Shown in pieces: positions 8,979 through 16,135 of a stretch of 64,000 nt of DNA; position 1 is the stretch's first letter, and each line of letters starts with the position of its first letter. The stretch comes from Variovorax guangxiensis (GTDB lineage Bacteria > Pseudomonadota > Gammaproteobacteria > Burkholderiales > Burkholderiaceae_C), in contig NZ_RXFT01000003.1 in NCBI RefSeq assembly GCF_003952165.1, positions 124,001 to 188,000 of the forward strand, read 5' to 3'. A program made the translations under genes and the position numbers. The notes beneath the pieces are model-generated. The model had not been told where the DNA came from and ran no database searches. It saw nothing but the letters and a program-made list of their open reading frames with translations.

Positions 8979-9053
8979 TTACGCGCTCGCCTCTCGTCCG
9001 CCGGAAACCGGGAACCAAAAGTAGGCAAAAAAGTAGGCGCGGACAGCGGACAT
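8979..9053 (-). CDS. aroG aromatic leader peptide
   Basis: 24 codons, ATG at 9053 to TAA at 8979. The peptide begins MSAVRAYFFAYFWFPVSGG; seven of residues 7-14 are aromatic (Tyr, Phe, Phe, Tyr, Phe, Trp, Phe). This is the classical architecture of an amino-acid attenuation leader upstream of a DAHP synthase. A ribosome stalled at these codons would leave CCGGCGG (9004-8998) free to pair with the terminator's 5' arm, giving read-through. Fluent translation covers it and lets the terminator form. No Shine-Dalgarno is present; a leaderless mRNA is plausible (see promoter). Confidence 0.75.
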   Translation of the reverse strand: MSAVRAYFFAYFWFPVSGGREASA

Positions 9054-9061
9054 GGGGTGGC

Positions 9062-9092
9062 AATGTAGCACGGAAAAGCGAAACCCGGTCAA
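9062..9092 (-). promoter_or_regulatory. Candidate promoter of the aroG leader transcript
   Basis: On the minus strand TTGACC (9092-9087) and TACATT (9067-9062), the latter preceded by TGC as an extended -10, are separated by 19 nt. Eight bases separate the -10 from the leader ATG, so initiation would land at or next to the ATG. The spacing is longer than ideal, which lowers confidence. Confidence 0.45.
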
Positions 9093-9112
9093 GGGACCGA
9101 GCTCGCTGTTGT

Positions 9113-9649
9113 TTACCGGTAGCCCGATTCGTTGGGGTTGTGGATGATCCAGATCAGGTTGCCGGAGGAATAGTCACCCATGCCGCCGCCCGCGAAGATC
9201 AGGCGGCCCTGGCCCTTGTAGGTCATCTCGAAACGATGGCGGTCGCTGCCGAAATAGAAGGGAATGAAGGCCTTGCCGGTTACATATGCACCCTGATCGG
9301 TGGGCTGGCCGGCGATGTCGGTGACCTGCCGGGCGCTCATGCCGATCTGCAGGCGCGCGAACTTGCTGTTACGCGCCGGATTGCCGGTGATCTCGCCTTC
9401 GTAGCCGTTCAGGCCCTTGACGGTGCGGCCGCTGCCGGCCTCGACCTTGGAGGAGTCGATCACGTTGCCCTGGGCGTCCATGCCGGCCTTGGCTCCGCCG
9501 CGCGCGGCAGGTGCCGCAGCCGCCGCGGGTGCGGGCGCCGCCGCGGGCTGGCTACCAGAACTGCCGCGGGATGCGCAACCGGCGGAGGCCACCGCCACCA
9601 CGGCAGTCACGGCCCACAGAACGGCGGGCGAATTGATCCTGTTCCCCAT
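9113..9649 (-). CDS. SmpA/OmlA (BamE-like) domain lipoprotein
   Basis: 178 residues from ATG 9649, preceded by AAGGAG at 7 nt; an ATG 30 nt further up lacks such a site. The hydrophobic signal ends in the lipobox VASAGC, giving a lipidated cysteine at about residue 25. An Ala/Pro linker follows, then FARLQIGMSARQVTDIAGQPT, the recognisable SmpA/OmlA helix-turn also seen in BamE, and a FEMTYKGQGRLIF strand pair. Probably an outer-membrane lipoprotein. Whether it is a BamE paralogue acting in outer-membrane protein assembly is inference; the true bamE would normally sit next to fur or recN. Confidence 0.8.
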   Translation of the reverse strand: MGNRINSPAVLWAVTAVVAVASAGCASRGSSGSQPAAAPAPAAAAAPAARGGAKAGMDAQGNVIDSSKVEAGSGRTVKGLNGYEGEITGNPARNSKFARLQIGMSARQVTDIAGQPTDQGAYVTGKAFIPFYFGSDRHRFEMTYKGQGRLIFAGGGMGDYSSGNLIWIIHNPNESGYR

Positions 9650-9733
9650 CGAAATGCTCCTTGAATGCGTTCTTCGCAAAAAAAGGAGCGCAGCTTAGCA
9701 ACGGGAGGAAACAGTCCACAAGTGCCGAAAGTC

Positions 9734-11194
9734 CTAAGCCGTTCCACCTACAGTCAGGCCGTCGATGCGCAGGGTGGGCTGGCCGACGCCCACGGGCACG
9801 CTCTGGCCTTCCTTACCGCAGGTGCCCACGCCGGAGTCGAGCGCCATGTCGTTGCCGATCATGGTCACGCGGGTGAGCGCATCGGGGCCGTTGCCCACGA
9901 TGGTCGCGCCCTTCACCGGGTACTGGATCTTGCCGTTCTCGACCCAGTAGGCCTCGCTGGCCGAGAACACGAACTTGCCGCTGGTGATGTCGACCTGCCC
10001 GCCGCCGAAATTGGTGGCGTACAGGCCCTTCTTGATGCTCGCGACGATTTCATCGGGTTCCTTGTCGCCGCCGAGCATGTAGGTGTTGGTCATGCGCGGC
10101 ATCGGCACGTGGGCATAGCTTTCGCGGCGGCCGTTGCCGGTGGGCTTGACCTTCATGAGGCGCGCGTTGAGCGCGTCCTGGATGTAGCCCTTGAGGATGC
10201 CGTCCTCGATCAGCACGTTGCGCTGGCTGGCGTTGCCCTCGTCGTCGACGTTGAGCGAGCCGCGGCGGTCGGCGATGGTGCCGTCGTCGAGCACCGTCAC
10301 GCCCTTGGCCGCCACGCGCTGGCCGATGCGGCCCGAGAACGCGCTCGAGCCCTTGCGGTTGAAGTCGCCCTCCAGCCCGTGGCCGATGGCTTCGTGCAGC
10401 AGGATGCCGGGCCAGCCGGAGCCGAGCACCACGGTCATTTCGCCGGCCGGGGCCGGGCGCGCGTCGAGGTTGGTCAGCGCCGCCTTCACGGCATGGTCGA
10501 CGTACTCGGCGATCTGCTCGTCGGAGAAATACGCCAGGCCGAAGCGCCCGCCGCCGCCACCGGAGCCGATCTCGCGGCGGCCGTTCTGCTCGGCGATCAC
10601 GGTGACCGACAGGCGCACCAGCGGCCGCACGTCGGCGGCCAGCGTGCCGTCGGCGCGGGCAACGAGCACCACGTCGTACTCGCTGGCCAGCCCCGCCATC
10701 ACCTGCGCCACGCGCGGGTCGCGCGAGCGGGCGAGCTTCTCGACCTTCTCGAGCAGCTTCACCTTGGCTGTGCTGTCGAGCGTGGCGATGGGGTCGATGC
10801 CCTGGTAGAGCGAGCGGCTGGAGGCGATCTTGCGGGGCGCCGTCTTCACCTTGCCGGCGCGGCCCGCGGAAGAGATGGAGCGCACCGTGCGCGCCGCATC
10901 GAGCAGCGAGGTCTCGGAAATGTCGTCGGAGTAGGCGAAGGCGGTCTTCTCGCCGCTGACTGCGCGCACGCCGACGCCCTGGTCGATGCTGAAGCTGCCG
11001 GTCTTGACGATGCCTTCCTCGAGGCTCCAGCCTTCGCTGCGGGTGTACTGGAAGTACAGGTCGGCGTCGTCCACCCGGTGCGCGGTGATCTCGGCGAGGG
11101 CCTTGCTCAGGTGCGATTCGTCGAGGCCGAACGGCGTGAGAAGGAGCTGTTGCGCCGTGGCAAGGCGCTCGATGGTGGGTTCGCGAGAGATCAT
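9734..11194 (-). CDS. tldD: Metalloprotease TldD
   Basis: 486 residues, full length. TldD pairs with TldE/PmbA to form a zinc protease that trims peptides such as modified microcins and antitoxins such as CcdA. The zinc motif HEAIGHGLEGD (HExxH with downstream ligand) is intact, as are the family strings GGGGGRFGLAYFSDE and MPRMTNTYMLGGD. It lies 33 nt downstream of rodA, likely in the same transcript. No TldE partner is in the window. Confidence 0.94.
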   Translation of the reverse strand: MISREPTIERLATAQQLLLTPFGLDESHLSKALAEITAHRVDDADLYFQYTRSEGWSLEEGIVKTGSFSIDQGVGVRAVSGEKTAFAYSDDISETSLLDAARTVRSISSAGRAGKVKTAPRKIASSRSLYQGIDPIATLDSTAKVKLLEKVEKLARSRDPRVAQVMAGLASEYDVVLVARADGTLAADVRPLVRLSVTVIAEQNGRREIGSGGGGGRFGLAYFSDEQIAEYVDHAVKAALTNLDARPAPAGEMTVVLGSGWPGILLHEAIGHGLEGDFNRKGSSAFSGRIGQRVAAKGVTVLDDGTIADRRGSLNVDDEGNASQRNVLIEDGILKGYIQDALNARLMKVKPTGNGRRESYAHVPMPRMTNTYMLGGDKEPDEIVASIKKGLYATNFGGGQVDITSGKFVFSASEAYWVENGKIQYPVKGATIVGNGPDALTRVTMIGNDMALDSGVGTCGKEGQSVPVGVGQPTLRIDGLTVGGTA

Positions 11195-11227
11195 TTCAGG
11201 ATTCTATGGCTCGCCCCCCGTCCGCGC

Positions 11228-12382
11228 TCAGTTCTGGGCGAGCCTCCTCGCCCGGGCGATGGACATCAGGATGCCCAGCCCCAGCCCCAGCGTCACCATC
11301 GCGGTGCCGCCATAGCTGATGAAGGGCAGCGGCACGCCCACGACCGGCAGGATGCCGCTGACCATGCCCATGTTCACGAAGGCGTAGGTGAAGAAGATCA
11401 TCGTCACCGCCCCGGCCAGCAGGCGCGAGAACAGCGTCCCCGCGTTGGCCGCGATCACCAGCCCCCGGAAGATCAGCAGGATGAAGGCCGAGATCAGCGC
11501 CAGGTTGCCCATGAGCCCGAATTCCTCGGAATAGGCGGCGAAGATGAAGTCGGTGGTGCGCTCGGGAATGAATTCGAGGTGCGTCTGCGTGCCCTGCATG
11601 AAGCCCTTGCCGCCCACGCCGCCCGAGCCGATGGCGATCATGCCCTGGATGATGTGGAAGCCCTTGCCCAGCGGGTCCTTGCTGGGGTCGAGCAGCGTGC
11701 ACACGCGCTGCTTCTGGTAGTCGTGCAGCACGCGCCAGTCGACGCCGTCGGCGCACAGCCGCGACTCGAAGCCCACGATCAGCGTGATGGCCACCGCGCC
11801 GATCACCACCGGCGGCACGATCAGCTTCCAGGGCAGCCCCGCGAAGAAGATCACCGACAGCCCCGCCGCCAGCACCAGCAGCGAGGTGCCCAGGTCGGGC
11901 TGTTTCATGATGAGCCCCACCGGCACCGCCAGCAGCATCGTCGCCACCACGAAGTCGAGCGGCCTGAGCTGGCCCTCGCGCCGCTGGAACCACCAGGCCA
12001 GCATCAGCGGCATGGCGATCTTCAGGATTTCGCTGGGCTGGATCACCACGCCCACGTTGATCCAGCGCTGGGCGCCCTTCTTGGTGATGCCGAAGAGCGC
12101 CACCGCCACCAGCAGCGCCACGCCCATCGTGTAGAGCGGCACGGCCGCCAGCATCAGCCGCTGCGGCGGCACCTGCGCCACCACGAACATGATGAAGCCG
12201 GCCAGCAGCATGTTGCGGCCATGGTCGACGAAACGGGTTCCGTGGTCGTAGCCCGATGAATACATGGTGAGCAGCCCGGCGAAGGCGAGCAGCAGCACGG
12301 CGAAGGCCAGAAAGCCGTCGAAGCCCTGGAAGATGGGCGCAATTCGACGCGCCAGGGAGGGCTGATTGAACACGGCGGACAT
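11228..12382 (-). CDS. rodA: Rod-shape-determining peptidoglycan polymerase RodA
   Basis: 384 residues, SEDS family. RodA polymerises glycan strands in the elongasome together with PBP2. About ten membrane segments are visible, with the SEDS signatures PDLGTSLLVLAAGL, RTTDFIFAAYSEEFG and GVPLPFISYGGTAMV near the C-terminus. The window also contains ftsW (36868-38166), which has the division-specific context, so this copy is assigned RodA. Its usual partners mreBCD and mrdA are not upstream; a two-component system is there instead, 32 nt away. Confidence 0.92.
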   Translation of the reverse strand: MSAVFNQPSLARRIAPIFQGFDGFLAFAVLLLAFAGLLTMYSSGYDHGTRFVDHGRNMLLAGFIMFVVAQVPPQRLMLAAVPLYTMGVALLVAVALFGITKKGAQRWINVGVVIQPSEILKIAMPLMLAWWFQRREGQLRPLDFVVATMLLAVPVGLIMKQPDLGTSLLVLAAGLSVIFFAGLPWKLIVPPVVIGAVAITLIVGFESRLCADGVDWRVLHDYQKQRVCTLLDPSKDPLGKGFHIIQGMIAIGSGGVGGKGFMQGTQTHLEFIPERTTDFIFAAYSEEFGLMGNLALISAFILLIFRGLVIAANAGTLFSRLLAGAVTMIFFTYAFVNMGMVSGILPVVGVPLPFISYGGTAMVTLGLGLGILMSIARARRLAQN

Positions 12383-12414
12383 GAGGGCGGATTATCCCAG
12401 CCCCACCGGCCCCC

Positions 12415-14277
12415 TCAATCGAATTCGAGCTGAACGACCGTGCGCCCCGGTCGGCTTTCGACCGTCAGGCGCGCCCCGATGGCCCCGGAGCGCTCCGCCA
12501 GCGAACGCGGCATGACCCTGGTGGTGTCGAAGCCCTTGCCGTTGTCGATCACCCGCAGCTGCACCGTCTTGCCCTTCATGCCGGCCTCGAAGCGCAGCAC
12601 GGTGGCCTCGGCGTGCCGCAGCACGTTGGAAATCGACTCGAAAAGCAGGAACTGCAGCTGCCGCATGCCGTGCGCGTCCAGCCCCTCCACCGGCTCCACC
12701 TCGTCCACCGCCCATTCGAACTCGATGCCCGAGGACGCCAGCCTGGGCTCCAGCCGGTAGCGCGCCGCCGCGAGCAGCGCGCCCACGTCGCCCGGCGGCA
12801 GGTGGATGGAATCGATCTGCAGCTTGAGCTGGTCCAGCGAGTCGCGCAGGGTGCGCAGCAGGTCGCCCGAGCTGCTCTGGCCCGACTGCAGCTGGCGGAT
12901 CGCCGAGCTGATGTGCGAGCCCACGCCGTCGTGCATCTCGCGCAGGATGCGCTCGCGCTCGTGGGTGCGCGCCTGCACCTGCGCCGCGGCCTCGAGCTCG
13001 GCATAGGTGGCCGCCAGTTCGCGCTCGCGCTGAGCCACCCGCTCGGCCAGGGCCGCGACCGAGCCGCGCGCCTGCACGGCCGCCGCACGGAAGCGCCGCA
13101 GCACGATCAGGAGCAGCACCGCGCCGAAGAACACCGACGAATAGCGCACCCAGGTGGTCTCGCCGTAGGCGTCGCTCAGGCGGACCACCAGCCAGTCGCG
13201 CGCGGCGAATGCCACCGTGACCAGCGCGGCGCCGGCCATCAGCAGGCGGTCGTCGTTCGGGTGGCGCAGCGTGGCGAGGGCGAAGGCGCCGACGAAGGCG
13301 GCGACGAACACGAGCTCCACGGCGAGCCAGGCGGTGAACCAGGCCGGCTCGTCCCGCTGCAGCGAGAGCGCGCTGAACAGCACCGTGCCGACCACCACGC
13401 CGGCCACCGGCCAGCGCACCCAGCGGTGGCGCCGCTCGTTCGCCCAGCCCGCGAGGTGGTAGACGAACATCATGGAGGCGGCCGCCCAGCCGGCGTAGCA
13501 GGCCGCCATCAGCACGCCCCACGGCCCCCAGGACAGCGGCGGCTCGGCGACCAGCCCGTCGGCCATGCGCACCGCCCAGAAGAACTCCGCCAGCGCGGCC
13601 CAGAAATAGATGGCCACGCGCCGCGGCATGCCGTTTGCATCGACGTCGAGTTGCGTCAGCCACAGCGCCAGCGCGATGCCGCCCACGATCAGGCTGAAGG
13701 CCATCAGCAGCACCGAGCCGGTGAAGCGCCAGGCGTTGGCGCTCTCGAAGAGCTCGTTGCGAACCGACGCGGCCGGCCCGACGACCACCTGCGACAGCCC
13801 CGCGAGGCGGGCGGTGTCGGCATGCAGCCGGATCTGCAGCAGGTTGTCGCCCTTGCGCAGCAGCTTGCCGGGCACGGGCACGTAGATGGGTGCCTTGGCG
13901 TAGTCGGCGTCGTTGTTGCGCTTCATGTCGCCGTAGGTCTGCAGCAGCGCGTCGTTGAGCTGCACCTCGAAGACGTTGCCCACGCGCGGAATGAAGATGC
14001 CCCACGGCGTCTCGGGCTCGGCCTCGAGCGTGAACGGCAGGTCGAAGCTGGCCGTGCCGGGGCGTCCGTTGTGCTGCCGGTCCCAGTGGTAGGAAAGCTC
14101 GACCGGCTCGGTGCGCGTGACGCCGTCGACCGTGGTCGTCACGGTACCCTGGCGCAGTTCGATCGGCGCCTCGGCGGCGGACGCGACGGAAACGCCGCAG
14201 GCGCCGAAAAGGCCGGCGAGGCCCATCAGGAGCATCGCCAGCCACGACATCACCAGCGACACCCGGTTCGGCCGCAT
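12415..14277 (-). CDS. 7TM sensor histidine kinase (NarL/DegS type)
   Basis: 620 residues. An N-terminal signal or anchor (about 8-34) leads to a periplasmic beta-rich domain (about 35-180) resembling 7TMR-DISM extracellular domains. Seven hydrophobic segments follow between about 187 and 395. After a coiled coil comes the HisKA_3 box RERILREMHDGVGSH with phospho-acceptor His 449, then an N-box FLLFESISNVLRHAEA and G-box DNGKGFDT of the ATPase domain. Six nt downstream of its partner regulator. The ligand is unknown; the DISM fold often binds carbohydrates, so a cell-wall fragment is a possible but unproven signal given rodA next door. Confidence 0.88.
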   Translation of the reverse strand: MRPNRVSLVMSWLAMLLMGLAGLFGACGVSVASAAEAPIELRQGTVTTTVDGVTRTEPVELSYHWDRQHNGRPGTASFDLPFTLEAEPETPWGIFIPRVGNVFEVQLNDALLQTYGDMKRNNDADYAKAPIYVPVPGKLLRKGDNLLQIRLHADTARLAGLSQVVVGPAASVRNELFESANAWRFTGSVLLMAFSLIVGGIALALWLTQLDVDANGMPRRVAIYFWAALAEFFWAVRMADGLVAEPPLSWGPWGVLMAACYAGWAAASMMFVYHLAGWANERRHRWVRWPVAGVVVGTVLFSALSLQRDEPAWFTAWLAVELVFVAAFVGAFALATLRHPNDDRLLMAGAALVTVAFAARDWLVVRLSDAYGETTWVRYSSVFFGAVLLLIVLRRFRAAAVQARGSVAALAERVAQRERELAATYAELEAAAQVQARTHERERILREMHDGVGSHISSAIRQLQSGQSSSGDLLRTLRDSLDQLKLQIDSIHLPPGDVGALLAAARYRLEPRLASSGIEFEWAVDEVEPVEGLDAHGMRQLQFLLFESISNVLRHAEATVLRFEAGMKGKTVQLRVIDNGKGFDTTRVMPRSLAERSGAIGARLTVESRPGRTVVQLEFD

Positions 14278-14283
14278 CTGCGC

Positions 14284-15018
14284 TCAGCCCGGATGAGACA
14301 ACAGGCCGAGACGCGTCGCTTCGAAGACGGCCTCGCTCTTGGAATGCACCGCGAGCTTTCCGTAGAGGTTCTTGATGTGGGTCTGCACCGTGTGCACGCT
14401 CAGGCCCTTGAGCCGGGCGATCTCGGCATAGGAGAAACCGCGAGCGATCAGCGTCAGCACCTCGTGCTCGCGCGCCGAGAGCAGGCCGCGATCGGCTTCC
14501 TCGGCGGCGGCCTCGGGCGCCGAGCCCGGCGTGGTGCCGGAAGGCGCCGCAGTCTGCAGGCTGCGGTACTTGGCGAGCACACGCCGCGCGATCATGGGCG
14601 AGATCGGCGAGGCGCCGGCCTTCATCTCGACGATGGTCTGGGCGATGTCCTCGGGCGCGGCGTCTTTATGGATGTAGCCCACGGCGCCGGCCTCGATGCT
14701 GGCGAGAACGTTTTCCTCATCCCCGAACACCGAGACAACCAGCGGTTCGCAGCCAGGAAAACGCGAGACCGCCTCGCGGATCACGTCGAGCCCGGTGCCG
14801 TCGGGCATGCCGAGGTCGACCAGCAACACGTCGGGAATGGTGGTCGTGCGCGAGAGCCAGCCCAGCGCCTCCTGCACGGTACCTGCGCTGCCGAGCCAGA
14901 AAAGCCGCGGGCTGCGCTGCACGCTCGCCTCGAAAAAGGCGCGCGCGCGACTGTCGTCCTCGACCACGAGCACGCCCCAGCGGCGTAGCGACGCGTCGTC
15001 CTGAGCCTCAATGTTCAT
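14284..15018 (-). CDS. NarL/FixJ family response regulator
   Basis: 244 residues. Receiver domain with acidic pair VVEDD (18-22), phospho-acceptor Asp 68 in VLLVDLGMPDG and the conserved lysine in GYIHKDA. A Pro/Ala linker leads to a LuxR-type helix-turn-helix (LSAREHEVLTLIARG...SVHTVQTHIKNLYGKL). First gene of a regulator-kinase pair followed by rodA and tldD. Start uncertain: GGAGGA abuts the ATG at 15018 with almost no spacing, so an upstream ATG (15030 or 15063) or a nearby rare start may be used. Confidence 0.88.
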   Translation of the reverse strand: MNIEAQDDASLRRWGVLVVEDDSRARAFFEASVQRSPRLFWLGSAGTVQEALGWLSRTTTIPDVLLVDLGMPDGTGLDVIREAVSRFPGCEPLVVSVFGDEENVLASIEAGAVGYIHKDAAPEDIAQTIVEMKAGASPISPMIARRVLAKYRSLQTAAPSGTTPGSAPEAAAEEADRGLLSAREHEVLTLIARGFSYAEIARLKGLSVHTVQTHIKNLYGKLAVHSKSEAVFEATRLGLLSHPG

Positions 15019-15416
15019 TCCTCCGAGCATAAGCCTCGGCGAGCATGGGGCATCCATGCGCACATCCCTCGTTCATGGGATATGTGCGCCAACAGGCTTT
15101 GCTTGAAACTCTGGCCGCTTTTTTCCGGGCACATTCCTGCAGTCCGGGCGAGCGAAGTAACCGGAATGTAGGCGATTTGCACCGCAGCGAACTCAGCCTG
15201 AGTACTTTCGAATTCCAGATGCGCGGCATGCCCCCAGGCGCAGGAGCATGCGGAACGCCGGTGCGCCCCGGGCCCCGGCAGGCTGCGGCCTTGCCGACGA
15301 ACCCGACCAGCCGGTTTTTGTATGTCGGAAGCGGCCTCGCGAGAACAGACCTCATGCAGAATTACCCGTTCCCGGCAAGCGAGGCACCACCGCCGCACCG
15401 CCCTTCCTTTCCTCGC
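15019..15416. other. Divergent intergenic region with an inverted repeat
   Basis: About 400 nt between the response regulator (minus) and the esterase (plus). The only clear structure is an imperfect inverted repeat, GCGCACATCCC (15058-15068) against GGGATATGTGCGC (15077-15089), a hairpin or operator 40 nt upstream of the regulator start. No convincing gene or RNA was seen in the rest; an open frame in line with the esterase runs through it but has no protein-like composition. Confidence 0.4.
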
Positions 15417-16010
15417 ATGGATCCGCAAACAACCCACCTGCTCTACCTGCACGGCTTCCGCTCTTCGCCTCGTTCGACCAAGGCCCGGATCGTCGCGGAT
15501 CGCGTCGCGCGGCGGCATCCGAACCTGCAATGGTGGTGTCCGCAGCTGCCGCCGTCGCCGCACGATGCCATCGACATGGTGATGAAGGGCATCGCGCACT
15601 GGCCGCGCAAGTCGATGGCCGTGGTGGGCTCGTCGCTGGGCGGCTACTACGCCACCTACGTGGCCGGCATGACGCGCTGCCGCGCGGTGCTGCTCAACCC
15701 GGCGGTACACCCCGCGCGCGATCTCATGCGCTACATCGGCGACCAGACCGCCTGGCACGACCCGGCCGAGCATTTCTACTTCCGCCCCGAATACATCCAC
15801 GAGCTTCGCGCGATGGAAGTCGGCCCGCTCACGCGGCCCGAGCGCGTGTTCGCCATCATCGCCAAGGGCGACGAGGCGCTCGACTGGCACGAGATGTCGG
15901 CGCGCTACCCCGACAGCAACATCAAGCTGCTCGAAGGCGGCGACCATGCCCTGTCCGACTTCGAGAAGGCCCACCTGGACGACGTGATGGCCTTCATCAA
16001 CCCCGTTTGA
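15417..16010 (+). CDS. YqiA-like alpha/beta-hydrolase (esterase, UPF0227)
   Basis: 197 residues from ATG 15417. LLYLHGFRSSPRSTKA is the oxyanion-side strand-loop of small YqiA-type esterases, VVGSSLGGYYATYVA carries the nucleophile Ser in GxSxG, and GDEALDW and GGDHALSDFE provide the Asp and His of the triad. YqiA hydrolyses short acyl esters in vitro, and its physiological substrate is unknown. An in-frame ATG 63 nt upstream (MQNYPFP) is possible but gives a Pro-rich tail foreign to the family. The downstream gap carries an interspersed repeat. Confidence 0.85.
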   Translation: MDPQTTHLLYLHGFRSSPRSTKARIVADRVARRHPNLQWWCPQLPPSPHDAIDMVMKGIAHWPRKSMAVVGSSLGGYYATYVAGMTRCRAVLLNPAVHPARDLMRYIGDQTAWHDPAEHFYFRPEYIHELRAMEVGPLTRPERVFAIIAKGDEALDWHEMSARYPDSNIKLLEGGDHALSDFEKAHLDDVMAFINPV

Positions 16011-16105
16011 GTTTCCAGGGACACCGCAGAACCGGCTTCGCCGGGCTGCAGGTGTCGCCCCCGGAAGGGGGTGGGAGGCCACACGAAGTGGGCAAGCCTG
16101 GGGGT
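16011..16105 (+). repeat. Interspersed intergenic repeat, copy 1
   Basis: About 95 nt between the esterase and the RNase gene. It shares blocks with copies at 23041-23139 (inverted), 29746-29841 (same orientation) and, partially, 46709-46775: ACCGGCTT.GCCGGGC, GGTGT.GCCCCC followed by a C/G-rich hairpin, CACGAAGTG and GCCTGGGGG. It contains two small hairpins and no coding sequence. Confidence 0.75.
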
Positions 16106-16135
16106 GAGCCTGACTCCGCGTGGGACAATCGACGG

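Noticed and set aside
15248..16135. N-terminal extension of the RNase II-type gene through the esterase and repeat
   Set aside because: It is an out-of-frame reading of the esterase gene and of repeat copy 1; the RNase family N-terminus starts at 16136.
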